Shown: positions 1-8,161, numbered from the stretch's first letter. The stretch is DNA of 64,000 nucleotides from JASHVB01 sp036489395 (GCA_036489395.1 DASXFW010000168.1:32731-96730), one strand, 5' to 3'. The notes: a model not told the origin generated them from the sequence alone. Translations and numbers: made by a program.

Positions 1-482
1 GCCTCGGCGTACACTGGGTAACGCTGGTCGATCAGCCGTTCCAGCACCTCGCCGTGATTGCCGTCGGCGAGCAGCGGGCGGTGCTCGCGCCCGGCGACAC
101 GCCGCACCAGGGTGGGCAACGGGCAGCGCAGCCAGATCGACACCGCCTCGGTACGGGTGACGGCGCGGGTTTCCGCGTCCATGAACGCGCCGCCGCCGAA
201 CGCCAGCACCAGCGGATCGCCGGACAGCAGGCGGCGGATGACGCGGCGCTCGCCGTCACGGAAGGCACGTTCGCCATAGCGCTCGAACAACTCGGGGATG
301 GAGCACCCGGCGGCGAGTTCGATCTCGGTGTCGGCGTCGCGGAACGGCAGGCCGAGTCGCGCGGCGAGGCGGCGGCCGATCGAGGTCTTGCCGGCGCCCA
401 TCAATCCAACCAGCACAACGCTGCGGCCCGACAGCGTGTCGGGCAGTGCAATTGTTTCACGGAGCGCGGTGTTGCGTGTCAT
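1..482 (-). CDS. aroK: Shikimate kinase (3' end beyond window)
   Basis: Shikimate kinase phosphorylates shikimate with ATP in the cytoplasmic chorismate pathway. The minus strand from ATG at 482 reads an N-terminal extension of about 20 residues and then a Walker A loop, GLMGAGKTSIG. This is followed by FRDADTEIE (shikimate-binding Asp region), the conserved FxxYGExxFRDGE segment and a glycine-rich AFGGGAF loop. About 160 codons are visible; the lid and C-terminus run past position 1. It is transcribed divergently from the small membrane protein and xerD, an arrangement common in alphaproteobacteria, where aroB usually follows aroK downstream. Identification is firm. Confidence 0.95.
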   Translation of the reverse strand, partial: MTRNTALRETIALPDTLSGRSVVLVGLMGAGKTSIGRRLAARLGLPFRDADTEIELAAGCSIPELFERYGERAFRDGERRVIRRLLSGDPLVLAFGGGAFMDAETRAVTRTEAVSIWLRCPLPTLVRRVAGREHRPLLADGNHGEVLERLIDQRYPVYAE

Positions 483-553
483 GGGCGGCAAGGCTAGCAC
501 ACCGCCCGGCGGGCGCCACGAGGGGCGCCCGGCAGAGGAGCGTCGGGCAGCCC

Positions 554-697
554 ATGATCCGGGTGTTCTTGTTCGTCATCGCGATCGGCGTGGTGCTGCT
601 GGCGGCCGGCGTGTTCTATCTGGGCATGTTCCCCCCTACCCCGCCGATCCACGCGGTGCAGACGACGATCCCGACCGACAAGATCGCCGGCCACTGA
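554..697 (+). CDS. Small single-pass membrane protein between aroK and xerD
   Basis: This 47-residue ORF starts at ATG 554, preceded by GAGGAGCG at 535-542. Residues 3-23 are a strongly hydrophobic helix (VFLFVIAIGVVLLAAGVFYL). A short proline- and threonine-containing tail ends in KIAGH. The stop at 695-697 is immediately followed by the xerD ATG at 698, so the two genes are probably co-transcribed and translationally linked. A longer in-frame start at 446 would overlap aroK and is less likely. Function is unknown. Small hydrophobic proteins at this locus are known in related alphaproteobacteria, from general knowledge. Confidence 0.7.
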   Translation: MIRVFLFVIAIGVVLLAAGVFYLGMFPPTPPIHAVQTTIPTDKIAGH

Positions 698-1579
698 ATG
701 GATCGCCACGTCGAGGCGTTCCTGGAAATGCTGGCCGCGGAGCGCGGCGCGGCCCGCAATACACTGATGGCGTATGAGGCGGACCTCGCGGATTTCGCGG
801 CGTTTGCCGGGACGCGCGGCTGCGCGGTGGCGGGCACGGACGGGGCGGTGTGCGCTGCCTATATGGGCGGGCTGGCGAAGGCCGGGCTGTCGGCGCGAAC
901 CGCGGCGCGGCGGCTGTCGGCGCTGCGGCAGTTCCACCGGTTCCTGTTGCGCGAGGGCGTGCGGACGGATGATCCGACGTCGCTGCTCGATACGCCGAGG
1001 CTGCCGCGTTCGCTGCCGAAATACCTGAGCGAAACCGAGGTGGACGCGCTGCTGGAAGCCGCGGCATCGCGGCCCGGACGGACGGGATTGGTGGCGCGGG
1101 CGGCGTTGGAAATCCTATACGCGACCGGTCTGCGCGTGTCGGAGCTGCTGGCTCTGCCGCAGTCGGCGCTGGCCGGCGACGCGGCGTTGCTGCTGGTGCG
1201 CGGCAAGGGCGGACGGGAACGCGTGGTGCCGCTGTCGGAACATGCGAAGCTGGCCGCCGCCACACTGGTGGCGGAAGCCGGCAAGCAGCGCTTCCTGTTT
1301 GGTGGTCGCGACCCCCGCAATCCGATGACGCGACAGGCGTTCTTTCTGCTGCTGAAGCAGGTGGCGCTGGCGGGGGGACTCGATCCGGCGCGCGTGTCGC
1401 CGCATGTGCTGCGGCATTCGTTCGCGTCGCACATGCTGGCCCGCGGCGCCGATCTGCGGAGCTTGCAGTTGCTACTGGGACACGCGGACATCGCGACGAC
1501 GCAGATTTACACGCACGTTCTGGCGGAGCGGCTGCAAAGGCTGGTGGAAGCGCACCACCCGCTGGCGAGATTGGGATAG
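698..1579 (+). CDS. xerD: Site-specific tyrosine recombinase XerD
   Basis: XerD acts with XerC at the dif site to resolve chromosome dimers during division. The 293-residue protein has the usual N-terminal SAM-like DNA-binding domain (about 1-100) and the catalytic domain. The catalytic residues are visible: R146 in ATGLRVSEL, K170 in VRGKGGRE, H236 and R239 in HVLRHSFASHM, H262 in LLGHADIATT and the nucleophile Y271 in QIYTHV. Length and motif spacing match full-length XerC/D proteins. Position next to aroK supports XerD rather than a phage integrase, and no attachment site or phage gene is nearby. Confidence 0.93.
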   Translation: MDRHVEAFLEMLAAERGAARNTLMAYEADLADFAAFAGTRGCAVAGTDGAVCAAYMGGLAKAGLSARTAARRLSALRQFHRFLLREGVRTDDPTSLLDTPRLPRSLPKYLSETEVDALLEAAASRPGRTGLVARAALEILYATGLRVSELLALPQSALAGDAALLLVRGKGGRERVVPLSEHAKLAAATLVAEAGKQRFLFGGRDPRNPMTRQAFFLLLKQVALAGGLDPARVSPHVLRHSFASHMLARGADLRSLQLLLGHADIATTQIYTHVLAERLQRLVEAHHPLARLG

Positions 1580-1599
1580 AGGCAGAGGACGTAGACTAC

Positions 1600-1751
1600 A
1601 CCTCTCCCCTTGTGGGAGAGGTCGAGACGCGAAGCGTCGAGGGTGAGGGGGCTGACGCACGGGCGGTTGGTGCGTCGGCCCCCTCACCCGGCGCTTCGCG
1701 CCGACCACCGGGTCAAGCCCGGTGGCATGCCTCTCCCGCAAGGGGAGAGGT
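1600..1751. repeat. Composite multi-hairpin palindromic repeat (REP-like)
   Basis: The xerD-hpaB gap is almost entirely inverted repeats. Outer arms ACCTCTCCCC (1600-1609) and GGGGAGAGGT (1742-1751) are complementary. Inside lie hairpins CCTCTCCCC/TGGGAGAGG, GACGCGAAGCGTC, a long stem GGTGAGGGGGC...GCCCCCTCACC with a nested GACGCAC/GTGCGTC, GGCGCTTCGCGCC, and ACCGGG/CCCGGT. Mosaic intergenic elements of this look are common in alphaproteobacterial genomes. It could act as a terminator for xerD or shape the hpaB leader. Confidence 0.85.
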
Positions 1752-1770
1752 AAAGACAGCGGAGATTCCC

Positions 1771-3306
1771 ATGCGACCCGAGGATGTCATCGCCGATCGC
1801 CGCCGCCCCTATACCGGCGCCGAATACATGCAAAGCCTGCGCGATGGCCGCGAGGTCTATATCGACGGCGAACGCGTCGCCGACGTGACAACCCACCCGG
1901 CGTTCCGCAATTCCGTGCGTTCGATCGCCCGCCTGTACGACGCGCTGCACGACCCGGCGCAGCAGCCCGTGCTGACCTGCCCCACCGACACCGGCTCCGG
2001 CGGCTATACGCACCGCTATTTCCGCGTGTCGCGTTCGCGCGAGGACCTGGTCGCGGCGCAAGGCGCGATCGCGGCATGGTCGCGGCTGACCTACGGCTGG
2101 ATGGGCCGCACGCCGGATTACAAGGCGGCCTACACGAATACGCTCGGCGCCAACCCGGAATACTACGGCCCGTACGCCGACAACGCCCGCACCTGGTACA
2201 AACGCGCGCAGGAAACCGTGCCGTTCATGAACCACGCCATCGTCAATCCGCCGGTCGATCGCCATAAGCCGGCCGAGGCTGTGAAGGACGTGTTCGTCAG
2301 CGTGCAAAAGGAAGTCGATGGCGGCATCATCGTCTCCGGCGCCAAGGTCGTCGCCACGTCCGCGGCGATGACGCACTACAACTACATGGGGCAAAGTTCG
2401 AAGACCGCGACCGAGGACCTGGACATGTCGCTCATGTTCATCGTCCCGATCGACGCACCCGGCCTCAAGCTGTTCTGTCGCACGTCCTATGAACGCGCGG
2501 CGCTGCGCAACGGCACGCCGTTCGACTACCCGCTGTCGTCGCGGTTCGACGAGAACGACGCGATCTTCGTGCTCGACAAGGTGTTCGTGCCCTGGGAAGA
2601 CGTGTTCATCTACCGCGATCCCGCGCGCGTACTAAGTTTCTATCCCCGCTCCGGCTTCATGCCCGGCTTCTTGTTCCAGGGCTGCACGCGCTTCGCGGTG
2701 AAGCTCGATTTCATCTGCGGCCTGCTAAGCAAGGCCCTGCGCTGCACCGGCGGCGACGACGCACGCGGCAACCAGGTCTTGCTCGGCGAGGCGATCGCCT
2801 GGCGCAACTTGTTCTGGTCGCTGTCCAACGCGATGGCGAACAATCCCGATCCGTGGAAGGACGGGGCGGTGCTGCCGGAACTGCGCGCGGCCCTGGCGTA
2901 TCGCGTGTTCGCGCCGGATGCCTATCCGCGCATCAAGGACATCGTCGAACGCACGGTCACGTCGGCGCTGATCTACCTGCCGTCATCGGCGAAGGATTTC
3001 GCCAATCCGGATATCGAACCGTATCTCCGGCAGTATGTGCGCGGGTCATACGGCATCGAATACGACGAGCGCATCAAGATCATGAAGCTGCTGTGGGACG
3101 CTGTGGGGACGGAATTCGGCGGACGGCACGAACTTTACGAACGCAATTATGCCGGCGGTTGGGAAGACATCCGCCTGCAAACACTGACCGGTGCGCAACG
3201 CGGCGGCGACATGGCGGCGATGGAGGCACTGGTGGATCGGTGCATGGCGGACTACGACGCGAAGGGGTGGACCGGGGAGACGTGGCTTGATTCGGCGTCA
3301 GCGTAA
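1771..3306 (+). CDS. 4-hydroxyphenylacetate 3-monooxygenase oxygenase-component family (HpaB/PvcC-like)
   Basis: Members of this family use reduced FAD supplied by a partner reductase to hydroxylate phenols (HpaB) or related substrates. The 511-residue protein starts at ATG 1771 with GGAG at 1761-1764; an upstream in-frame start at 1612 would translate through the repeat and is rejected. The N-terminal segment YIDGERVADVTTHPAFR is diagnostic of the family. The middle has HAIVNPPVDRHKP and VVSGAKVVATSAAMTHYN-like flavin/substrate-domain segments, and the C-terminal helical domain ends in GGRHELYERNYAG. No flavin reductase (HpaC) gene is adjacent, so substrate and partner are unknown. Confidence 0.85.
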   Translation: MRPEDVIADRRRPYTGAEYMQSLRDGREVYIDGERVADVTTHPAFRNSVRSIARLYDALHDPAQQPVLTCPTDTGSGGYTHRYFRVSRSREDLVAAQGAIAAWSRLTYGWMGRTPDYKAAYTNTLGANPEYYGPYADNARTWYKRAQETVPFMNHAIVNPPVDRHKPAEAVKDVFVSVQKEVDGGIIVSGAKVVATSAAMTHYNYMGQSSKTATEDLDMSLMFIVPIDAPGLKLFCRTSYERAALRNGTPFDYPLSSRFDENDAIFVLDKVFVPWEDVFIYRDPARVLSFYPRSGFMPGFLFQGCTRFAVKLDFICGLLSKALRCTGGDDARGNQVLLGEAIAWRNLFWSLSNAMANNPDPWKDGAVLPELRAALAYRVFAPDAYPRIKDIVERTVTSALIYLPSSAKDFANPDIEPYLRQYVRGSYGIEYDERIKIMKLLWDAVGTEFGGRHELYERNYAGGWEDIRLQTLTGAQRGGDMAAMEALVDRCMADYDAKGWTGETWLDSASA

Positions 3307-3323
3307 AGTTTTGCCGGAACCGA

Positions 3324-3680
3324 TCATGCCGCCATATGCGTATCCAACGTGAAGTCCAGCCGTATCACGTCATACTGCAGTATCATCTTCCCTTCCGGCG
3401 TCTTGTCGATCACGCCCGACAAGTACAACTTCCGCACGTCGCTGTGCACCGCGCGCACATCGCGCTCGACCCGCCGGGCGATCTCCCGAATGGCAAGCGG
3501 CCCCTGGCCCGCCATTGCTCGCAGGAGCGCCCAACGCCTGGAATTCAGAAGCTGCCATGCCCCTTCCAGGCTTTCAAAATCCAGCCGAGCCGCCGCCTCC
3601 GGCTTGCCAGTCTTCCATGCACGCGCAATTTCCGCGCGACGCTGTTCCACCGGCTGATTACCGATGATGAGGGTGCTCAT
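3324..3680 (-). CDS. HTH DNA-binding protein, likely antitoxin partner of TumE-like gene (TumA-like)
   Basis: This 118-residue protein starts at ATG 3680, inside the 3' end of the upstream TumE-like frame (23-base overlap, so translation is probably coupled). Residues about 55-105 form a winged-helix-like segment: RRWALLRAMAGQGPLAIREI, then ARRVERDVRAVHSDV and a wing GVIDKTPEGKMI. This matches the archaeal/bacterial HVO_A0114-type putative DNA-binding family that pairs with TumE (DUF6516) proteins. The toxin gene comes first in the pair. The expected roles are neutralising the partner and repressing the pair; this is inferred from family context. Confidence 0.72.
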   Translation of the reverse strand: MSTLIIGNQPVEQRRAEIARAWKTGKPEAAARLDFESLEGAWQLLNSRRWALLRAMAGQGPLAIREIARRVERDVRAVHSDVRKLYLSGVIDKTPEGKMILQYDVIRLDFTLDTHMAA

Positions 3681-3954
3681 CGAGGTAGCGTCCGACATCG
3701 GCATCGAAGGCCGCGAGGAGCCGCTCGATCGACGTGAACTGATACGTCGTTTCCCCGCTGCCGATGTGGCGATGGTCGCCTTTGCCCGCTTCGTTGTCAT
3801 AGCGCAGCACACATTGTTCCTGATCGATAAGCGCCAACCAGTACTTGTAGCGATGTTCGCTGCCCGGGACGCGACGCGGTACCTGCCACACAACGATCTC
3901 GGCGAACGTTCCAGGCCGCAGGCGCTCGCGACGACGGATGACCAGCGCTTGCAG
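3658..3954 (-). CDS. TumE-like toxin family protein (DUF6516), start codon unclear
   Basis: The frame encodes a family-typical core: RRRERLRPGTFAEIVVWQVP, then GSEHRYKYWLALI, LRYDNEAGKGDHRHIG and YQFTSIERLLAAFDADV. The homologous region extends upstream of the first conventional start (GTG 3891), but no ATG, GTG or TTG occurs between that GTG and an in-frame TGA at 3973-3975. The only upstream candidates are CTG codons at 3954 and 3945, without a clear ribosome site. The gene may use a rare start, may be expressed from GTG 3891 as a shortened protein, or may have lost its start. It overlaps the HTH partner by 23 bases. I assign the family from memory of its conserved core. Confidence 0.65.
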   Translation of the reverse strand: MQALVIRRRERLRPGTFAEIVVWQVPRRVPGSEHRYKYWLALIDQEQCVLRYDNEAGKGDHRHIGSGETTYQFTSIERLLAAFDADVGRYLDEHPHHR

Positions 3955-4252
3955 CGTGCGGTGTCTGTGTTGTCAATGAAAGCAACATCTATCTGGGAAA
4001 GCAACGCTCATCTGGCGCCGCCTCCGGGCGTCGGAACATCGGGGCTGCAACCAGCGGCCAGGCCGCTGGCGGCCGCCGGGTAGCGGGCGGTGGCCAGATC
4101 ACGGGCGGCTGATGCCGGTGCGTAGCCGGACTGCCGCCCGTGTCCAGGCCGCGCCGCACTCGCCGAACCCGCTGTTTGCAATTCCTTAAGCATGGCCCGG
4201 GTAGAATGCATCGTCGCCACCGCCGCCGCTGCAACCTCCTGGACACGACCGC

Positions 4253-6562
4253 ATGAAACTGATCCGGCTGTCGATCCGCTCGCGCATTTACGGCGGCATG
4301 GGCGTCATCGTGGTCCTCGGCCTGTTGCTGGCCGGTCTCGCCGTTTGGAACCTGACCCAGATCGGCCACCAGGTCGGCCGCATGAGCACGCTGTCCGACA
4401 ACAACCTGCGCGTGCTGCATCTCGTGCGCCTGATGGAGACCATGCGCGAGGCCTCGCTGCGCGTTGCCATGGCCTCGACGCAGCCGGCGCTGGAGCCGGA
4501 CGATGCGGCGGAAGCGCTCACCATGATCGATCTGCTGCAATCGGTCGCCAAGGCCACGCGGTCGGAGCCCCAGCGCCAGGCGTTCCAGTCGATGTTGGGC
4601 GGCTGCAATACCTGCCACCAGCTCAGCGCTGAATTGCGGGCGTCGATCCGGCAGATCGACGACGCGCGCAGCCCGCTGCTGGGTGCCGGCGATCGGCTGA
4701 CGTCGGATGCCGCCGGATTGCTCGCCGCCGTCGCGAAATCGACGGATGGCGATGGCGCGACGGCCGCCCGGAGCGTTGCCGCGGCGGTGCGATCGGGCGT
4801 GGCCAGCGGCGAGCGGTTTCTGCTGATGCGGGACGCGAAAGACTCGGCGTCGTTCGACACGAACCTGGCGGTCGCGAACGCGGCGCTGGCGACGCTTGCG
4901 AAGCAGCCGCTTACCGCCGATCTGCGCACGCTCGCGGGGACAGTCGGCACGTCCCTGGCCGCCTATAGCGACCGCTTCGCGGCGATGTCTGCTGCCCTGC
5001 GCAAGAAGGACGACTTGTTCGACAACAAGATGATGCCGCTGGTCAAACAGCAGATGGCCGCCGCAAAGGACGTCGCCGCATCGCTGAGCCAGGAATTCGC
5101 CAGCACGCGTGACGCCACATCGACCATGGTCGGCCGAACCATCGCAGAGCAGGAGCTGATCGCCGGCATCGGCCTGTTGTTGAGTGCCGTCATCGGGTTA
5201 TTCGTCGGACGCGGCATCGCGCGTCCCGTCACGGGCATGACGACAGCGATCACCCGGCTGGCAGCCGGCGAGACCGACGTGGACATCCCCTGCCGTGACG
5301 CGACCGACGAGATGGGCGCAATCGCCGGCGCGGTCGAAGTGTTCCGGCAGAATGCGATCCAGCGGGAGCGGCTTGAGACAGAACAACAAGTGCAGACGCG
5401 GCAGGCGTCGGAGCAAAAACGGCTGGCGCTGGTCGGTATGGCGGAAACCATAGAGCATGAGATGGGCGCCACGCTGGAGGCGATCGGCGCGCGCACCACG
5501 ACGATGGCGGCGGCCGCCGCTGAAATGAGCGCCTCGGCGCAGCGCACCGGGCATTCGGCGGACGGCGCGGCGAGCGCGGCGGCCCAGGCGCTCGCCAATG
5601 CTCAGACGGTTGCCAGCGCGGCGGAGCAACTCGCCGCCTCGATCCGGGAGATCGGCGGCCAGGTCAGCCAATCCACCGCCGCGGTTGCCCATGCGGTCGA
5701 GGCCGGCGGCGAGGCGCGCGCAACCATGGCGACGCTCAACGAGCAAGTCGGACGCATCGGCGCCGTCGCCGACATGATCGGCTCGATCGCCGCCAAGACC
5801 AACTTACTTGCGCTGAACGCGACGATCGAGGCCGCGCGCGCCGGCGACGCCGGCAAGGGCTTCGCCGTCGTCGCCAGCGAGGTGAAGCAGCTCGCCGCGC
5901 AGACCGCCCGCTCGACCGAGGAGATCGGGCGTCACATCAACGACGTGCGTACCGCTACGGGCGCCTCGGTCGCGCGGATGGAGCGCATCGAACACACGAT
6001 CGGGGAGATCGACGCCATCGCCAGCTCGATCGCCGCGGCGGTGGAGGAGCAAGCGGCGGCAACGGCGGAGATCGCGCGCAACGTGAACGAAACGGCTTCC
6101 GCCGCGAACGAGATGACGCGGCGGATCGGGGAAGTGTCCAGCGAGGCGAGCCAGACGGGCCAGCACAGCGTCCAGGTGCGCGACGACACGGCCGCGCTGA
6201 CATCGATGGTCAGCGAGCTGCAGCACGCGGTGATCCGCGTCGTCCGGTCCTCGACGACGGAAGTCGATCGCCGGGCCCACCGCCGGTATGCGGTGGCGCT
6301 GCCGTGCCGGATGATGGTGACGGGCCAGGGGATGCACGAGGCTCGCGTCGTGGATCTGTCGGAGCATGGTGCCGCGGTCGTCGATTGTCCGGTCTTGCCG
6401 CCTGGCACGCGCGGCGTGCTCCATGTGGACCGCATCGGGATGCAGTTGCCGTTTTCCGTCCATGCCGCCGAGGACAAGGGCCTGCACCTGGCGTTCGAGA
6501 TCGACGCGGCGGAGACGGCGAAGCTGGCGCAGGCCGTGTCGCGGCTGCGCGCCGCGGCGTGA
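4253..6562 (+). CDS. Methyl-accepting chemotaxis protein with CxxCH haem-c motif and C-terminal PilZ domain
   Basis: This 769-residue receptor has a first membrane helix at about 12-33, a periplasmic helical sensor (34-300), a second membrane helix at about 300-320, a HAMP domain (about 320-375) and a long cytoplasmic coiled coil. Its signalling tip NLLALNATIEAARAGDAGKG lies near 518-537. Unusually, the periplasmic domain contains CNTCH at residues 118-122 (bases 4604-4618), a c-type haem attachment motif. The sequence after residue 666 is a PilZ domain with RRAHRR and DLSEHGAAV, matching the c-di-GMP-binding RxxxR and DxSxxG motifs. It is therefore predicted to link a haem-sensed signal (gas or redox) and c-di-GMP to the chemotaxis kinase. 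No che genes are nearby. Confidence 0.9.
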   Translation: MKLIRLSIRSRIYGGMGVIVVLGLLLAGLAVWNLTQIGHQVGRMSTLSDNNLRVLHLVRLMETMREASLRVAMASTQPALEPDDAAEALTMIDLLQSVAKATRSEPQRQAFQSMLGGCNTCHQLSAELRASIRQIDDARSPLLGAGDRLTSDAAGLLAAVAKSTDGDGATAARSVAAAVRSGVASGERFLLMRDAKDSASFDTNLAVANAALATLAKQPLTADLRTLAGTVGTSLAAYSDRFAAMSAALRKKDDLFDNKMMPLVKQQMAAAKDVAASLSQEFASTRDATSTMVGRTIAEQELIAGIGLLLSAVIGLFVGRGIARPVTGMTTAITRLAAGETDVDIPCRDATDEMGAIAGAVEVFRQNAIQRERLETEQQVQTRQASEQKRLALVGMAETIEHEMGATLEAIGARTTTMAAAAAEMSASAQRTGHSADGAASAAAQALANAQTVASAAEQLAASIREIGGQVSQSTAAVAHAVEAGGEARATMATLNEQVGRIGAVADMIGSIAAKTNLLALNATIEAARAGDAGKGFAVVASEVKQLAAQTARSTEEIGRHINDVRTATGASVARMERIEHTIGEIDAIASSIAAAVEEQAAATAEIARNVNETASAANEMTRRIGEVSSEASQTGQHSVQVRDDTAALTSMVSELQHAVIRVVRSSTTEVDRRAHRRYAVALPCRMMVTGQGMHEARVVDLSEHGAAVVDCPVLPPGTRGVLHVDRIGMQLPFSVHAAEDKGLHLAFEIDAAETAKLAQAVSRLRAAA

Positions 6563-6740
6563 ACGGCGGGGTGCCTGTCGCGCGGCGGCGTGAGCAGCGG
6601 GGTGCCCTCGCGCGGCACACGGGCAACGCAGACGGCGGGGCGGTAATCAATTCCAGCGGACGCGTGTGCATTCGGCGTAGTCGGGCGACGGCATTGCCGG
6701 CAGCGGCACTTGCAAAGGGCGCCATTGGCGCATAAATCGG

Positions 6741-7100
6741 ATGATGGACGGCCCGATCACGGTCGTTGAGACTCCGCAATTCATCCGGCAGGCGCAGGAT
6801 GTCTGGAAAGACGACGAACTCGCCGCGTTCGTGGACTTCATCGCCAGGAACCCCGACGCCGGCGATGTCATTCCAGGCGCCCACGGCGTTCGTAAGTTGC
6901 GATGGCGGCGGCAGGGCGGCGGTAAACGCGGCGGCGTCCGCGTCATCTACTTCTACCACAGCATGCACGTGCCAGTGTATTTGCTGATGGTTTATGCGAA
7001 GGCGATGCGCGAGGACATCTCGCCCGATGCACGGAAGGCGCTGGCGGACTTTGCTATGCACCTCAAGCGAGGCGTGCGGACAGGAAGGCTCGGAGAGTGA
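6741..7100 (+). CDS. RelE/ParE-family toxin (HigB-like)
   Basis: The 119-residue protein resembles type II toxins of the RelE superfamily that act on translation by mRNA cleavage. Visible features are VVETPQFIRQAQDVWKDDEL at the start, NPDAGDVIPGAHGVRKLRW, a basic patch RRQGGGKRGGVRVIYFYH and the C-terminal VYLLMVYAKAMREDIS. Two ATG codons occur in tandem at 6741 and 6744. The HTH gene begins one base after its stop, so the two form one operon with toxin first. This family usually pairs with NadS/HigA-type antitoxins, as here. Confidence 0.85.
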   Translation: MMDGPITVVETPQFIRQAQDVWKDDELAAFVDFIARNPDAGDVIPGAHGVRKLRWRRQGGGKRGGVRVIYFYHSMHVPVYLLMVYAKAMREDISPDARKALADFAMHLKRGVRTGRLGE

Positions 7101-7101
7101 G

Positions 7102-7392
7102 ATGAACAAGTTCAGCAAGGACCTGCTGCAAGGCATGCGCGAGGCGTGCGACTTCGCGGAGGGTAAGGCCTCGGCGGCACGGGTCCATGTCGTGGCGACA
7201 CCCGACGTGCGCGCGATCCGGCGCCGGCTGCATATGTCGCAGCACGAATTTGCCAGCGCCTTTCGCATTCCTATCGCGACGCTGAAGAACTGGGAGCAGG
7301 GGCGGCGGGCACCGGACGCTCCAGCGGCGGCTTATCTGCAAGCGATCGCGCGCCGGCCGGAGGTCATCCGGGAAGCGCTGCGGCAGGAGTGA
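7102..7392 (+). CDS. HTH antitoxin of the NadS/HigA type
   Basis: This 96-residue protein has an XRE-type helix-turn-helix near residues 38-80: AIRRRLHMSQHEFASAFRI, PIATLKNWEQGRRAPDAPAA and then YLQAIARRPEVI. The WEQGRRxPDxPAxxYLxxI pattern is typical of antitoxins partnered with RelE-like toxins. GGAGAGTGAG just upstream (7092-7101) can serve as its ribosome site inside the toxin's 3' end. The expected role is to bind and neutralise the 6741 product and repress the shared promoter. It converges on the CinA-like gene seven bases downstream. Confidence 0.85.
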   Translation: MNKFSKDLLQGMREACDFAEGKASAARVHVVATPDVRAIRRRLHMSQHEFASAFRIPIATLKNWEQGRRAPDAPAAAYLQAIARRPEVIREALRQE

Positions 7393-7399
7393 AGCGCTC

Positions 7400-8161
7400 C
7401 TACCCCTCCGGCTCCCCCTGGATCGGCACCTTCCCCAGCCCCGCGATCAACGCGGTAACGTCCACGATCACCGCCTCCACCGCCACGACATCCGTCCCCT
7501 TCGCGACCAGCGACACGCCGTTACCGCTGGCCCGGTAGAACGGATAACTCCCGAGATCGATGTCCGGAGACTTCGCCTGGATCGCCGCAAGCCCCTCGGC
7601 GATCATCCCTTCCGGCAGACCGATCGCATGCACCGCGCGCGACACGATCTTCGGCCCGCCTTGCAGCCGCGGCGACAGCCACTCCCACATCGACTGCATC
7701 ACCCGCGGCACGCCGGCCATCACATACACATTGCCGATCTGGAACCCGGGCGCGACTGACAGTGCGTTCTCGATCAACGTCGCGCCGCGCGGCATCGTCG
7801 CCATGCGCTGCCGCGCCGCGTTGAAGCCGCCGGGCGGATAGGCACGCTCCATGCGCGCCCACGCCACCGGATGCGGCTCCCACGGCACGCCGAACGCCGC
7901 GGCGATGCATTCGCTGGTGATGTCGTCGTGCGTCGGGCCGATGCCGCCCGTGGTGAACACGTAATCGAACTTCGCGCGCACCTCATTGACCGTATCGACG
8001 ATGGTTTGCGGCACGTCGGGGATCACCCGCACCTCGCGCAACGGGATGCCGATCTCGCCCAGGCCGATCGCGAGGAACCGGATGTTGGCGTCCTGCGTGC
8101 GGCCGGACAGCACCTCGTTGCCGATCACCAGCAGGCAGGCGGTGGGATTGGTCGCGGGCAT
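7400..8161 (-). CDS. CinA-like molybdopterin-binding (MoaB/Mog-fold) protein
   Basis: The 253-residue protein matches the N-terminal CinA/MoCF-binding domain, with LLVIGNEVLSGRTQDANIRF, TTGGIGPTHDDITSE and MAGVPRVMQSM visible. It lacks the C-terminal nicotinamide-nucleotide amidase domain of full CinA (about 410 residues), as do many alphaproteobacterial stand-alone versions often named competence/damage-inducible protein A. The start at 8161 is chosen because GAAGGAG lies 6 bases upstream; the longer start at 8176 would translate through that site. Its exact substrate is unknown. It lies downstream of the GNAT-NUDIX gene on the same strand, separated by a duplicated sequence. Confidence 0.85.
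   Translation of the reverse strand: MPATNPTACLLVIGNEVLSGRTQDANIRFLAIGLGEIGIPLREVRVIPDVPQTIVDTVNEVRAKFDYVFTTGGIGPTHDDITSECIAAAFGVPWEPHPVAWARMERAYPPGGFNAARQRMATMPRGATLIENALSVAPGFQIGNVYVMAGVPRVMQSMWEWLSPRLQGGPKIVSRAVHAIGLPEGMIAEGLAAIQAKSPDIDLGSYPFYRASGNGVSLVAKGTDVVAVEAVIVDVTALIAGLGKVPIQGEPEG

Noticed and set aside
698..1579. XerD as a phage or island integrase
   Set aside because: The neighbourhood with aroK, the length and the absence of att-like repeats or phage genes favour the housekeeping recombinase.
1612..1770. N-terminal extension of the HpaB-like protein
   Set aside because: It translates through the multi-hairpin repeat; the family N-terminus and a ribosome site begin at 1771.
4176..4207. 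TTGCAA...TAGAAT as a promoter for the chemoreceptor
   Set aside because: The spacer is 20 bases, too long for a standard sigma-70 promoter. A sigma-54 reading of TGGCCCG also lacks the required GC doublet spacing.
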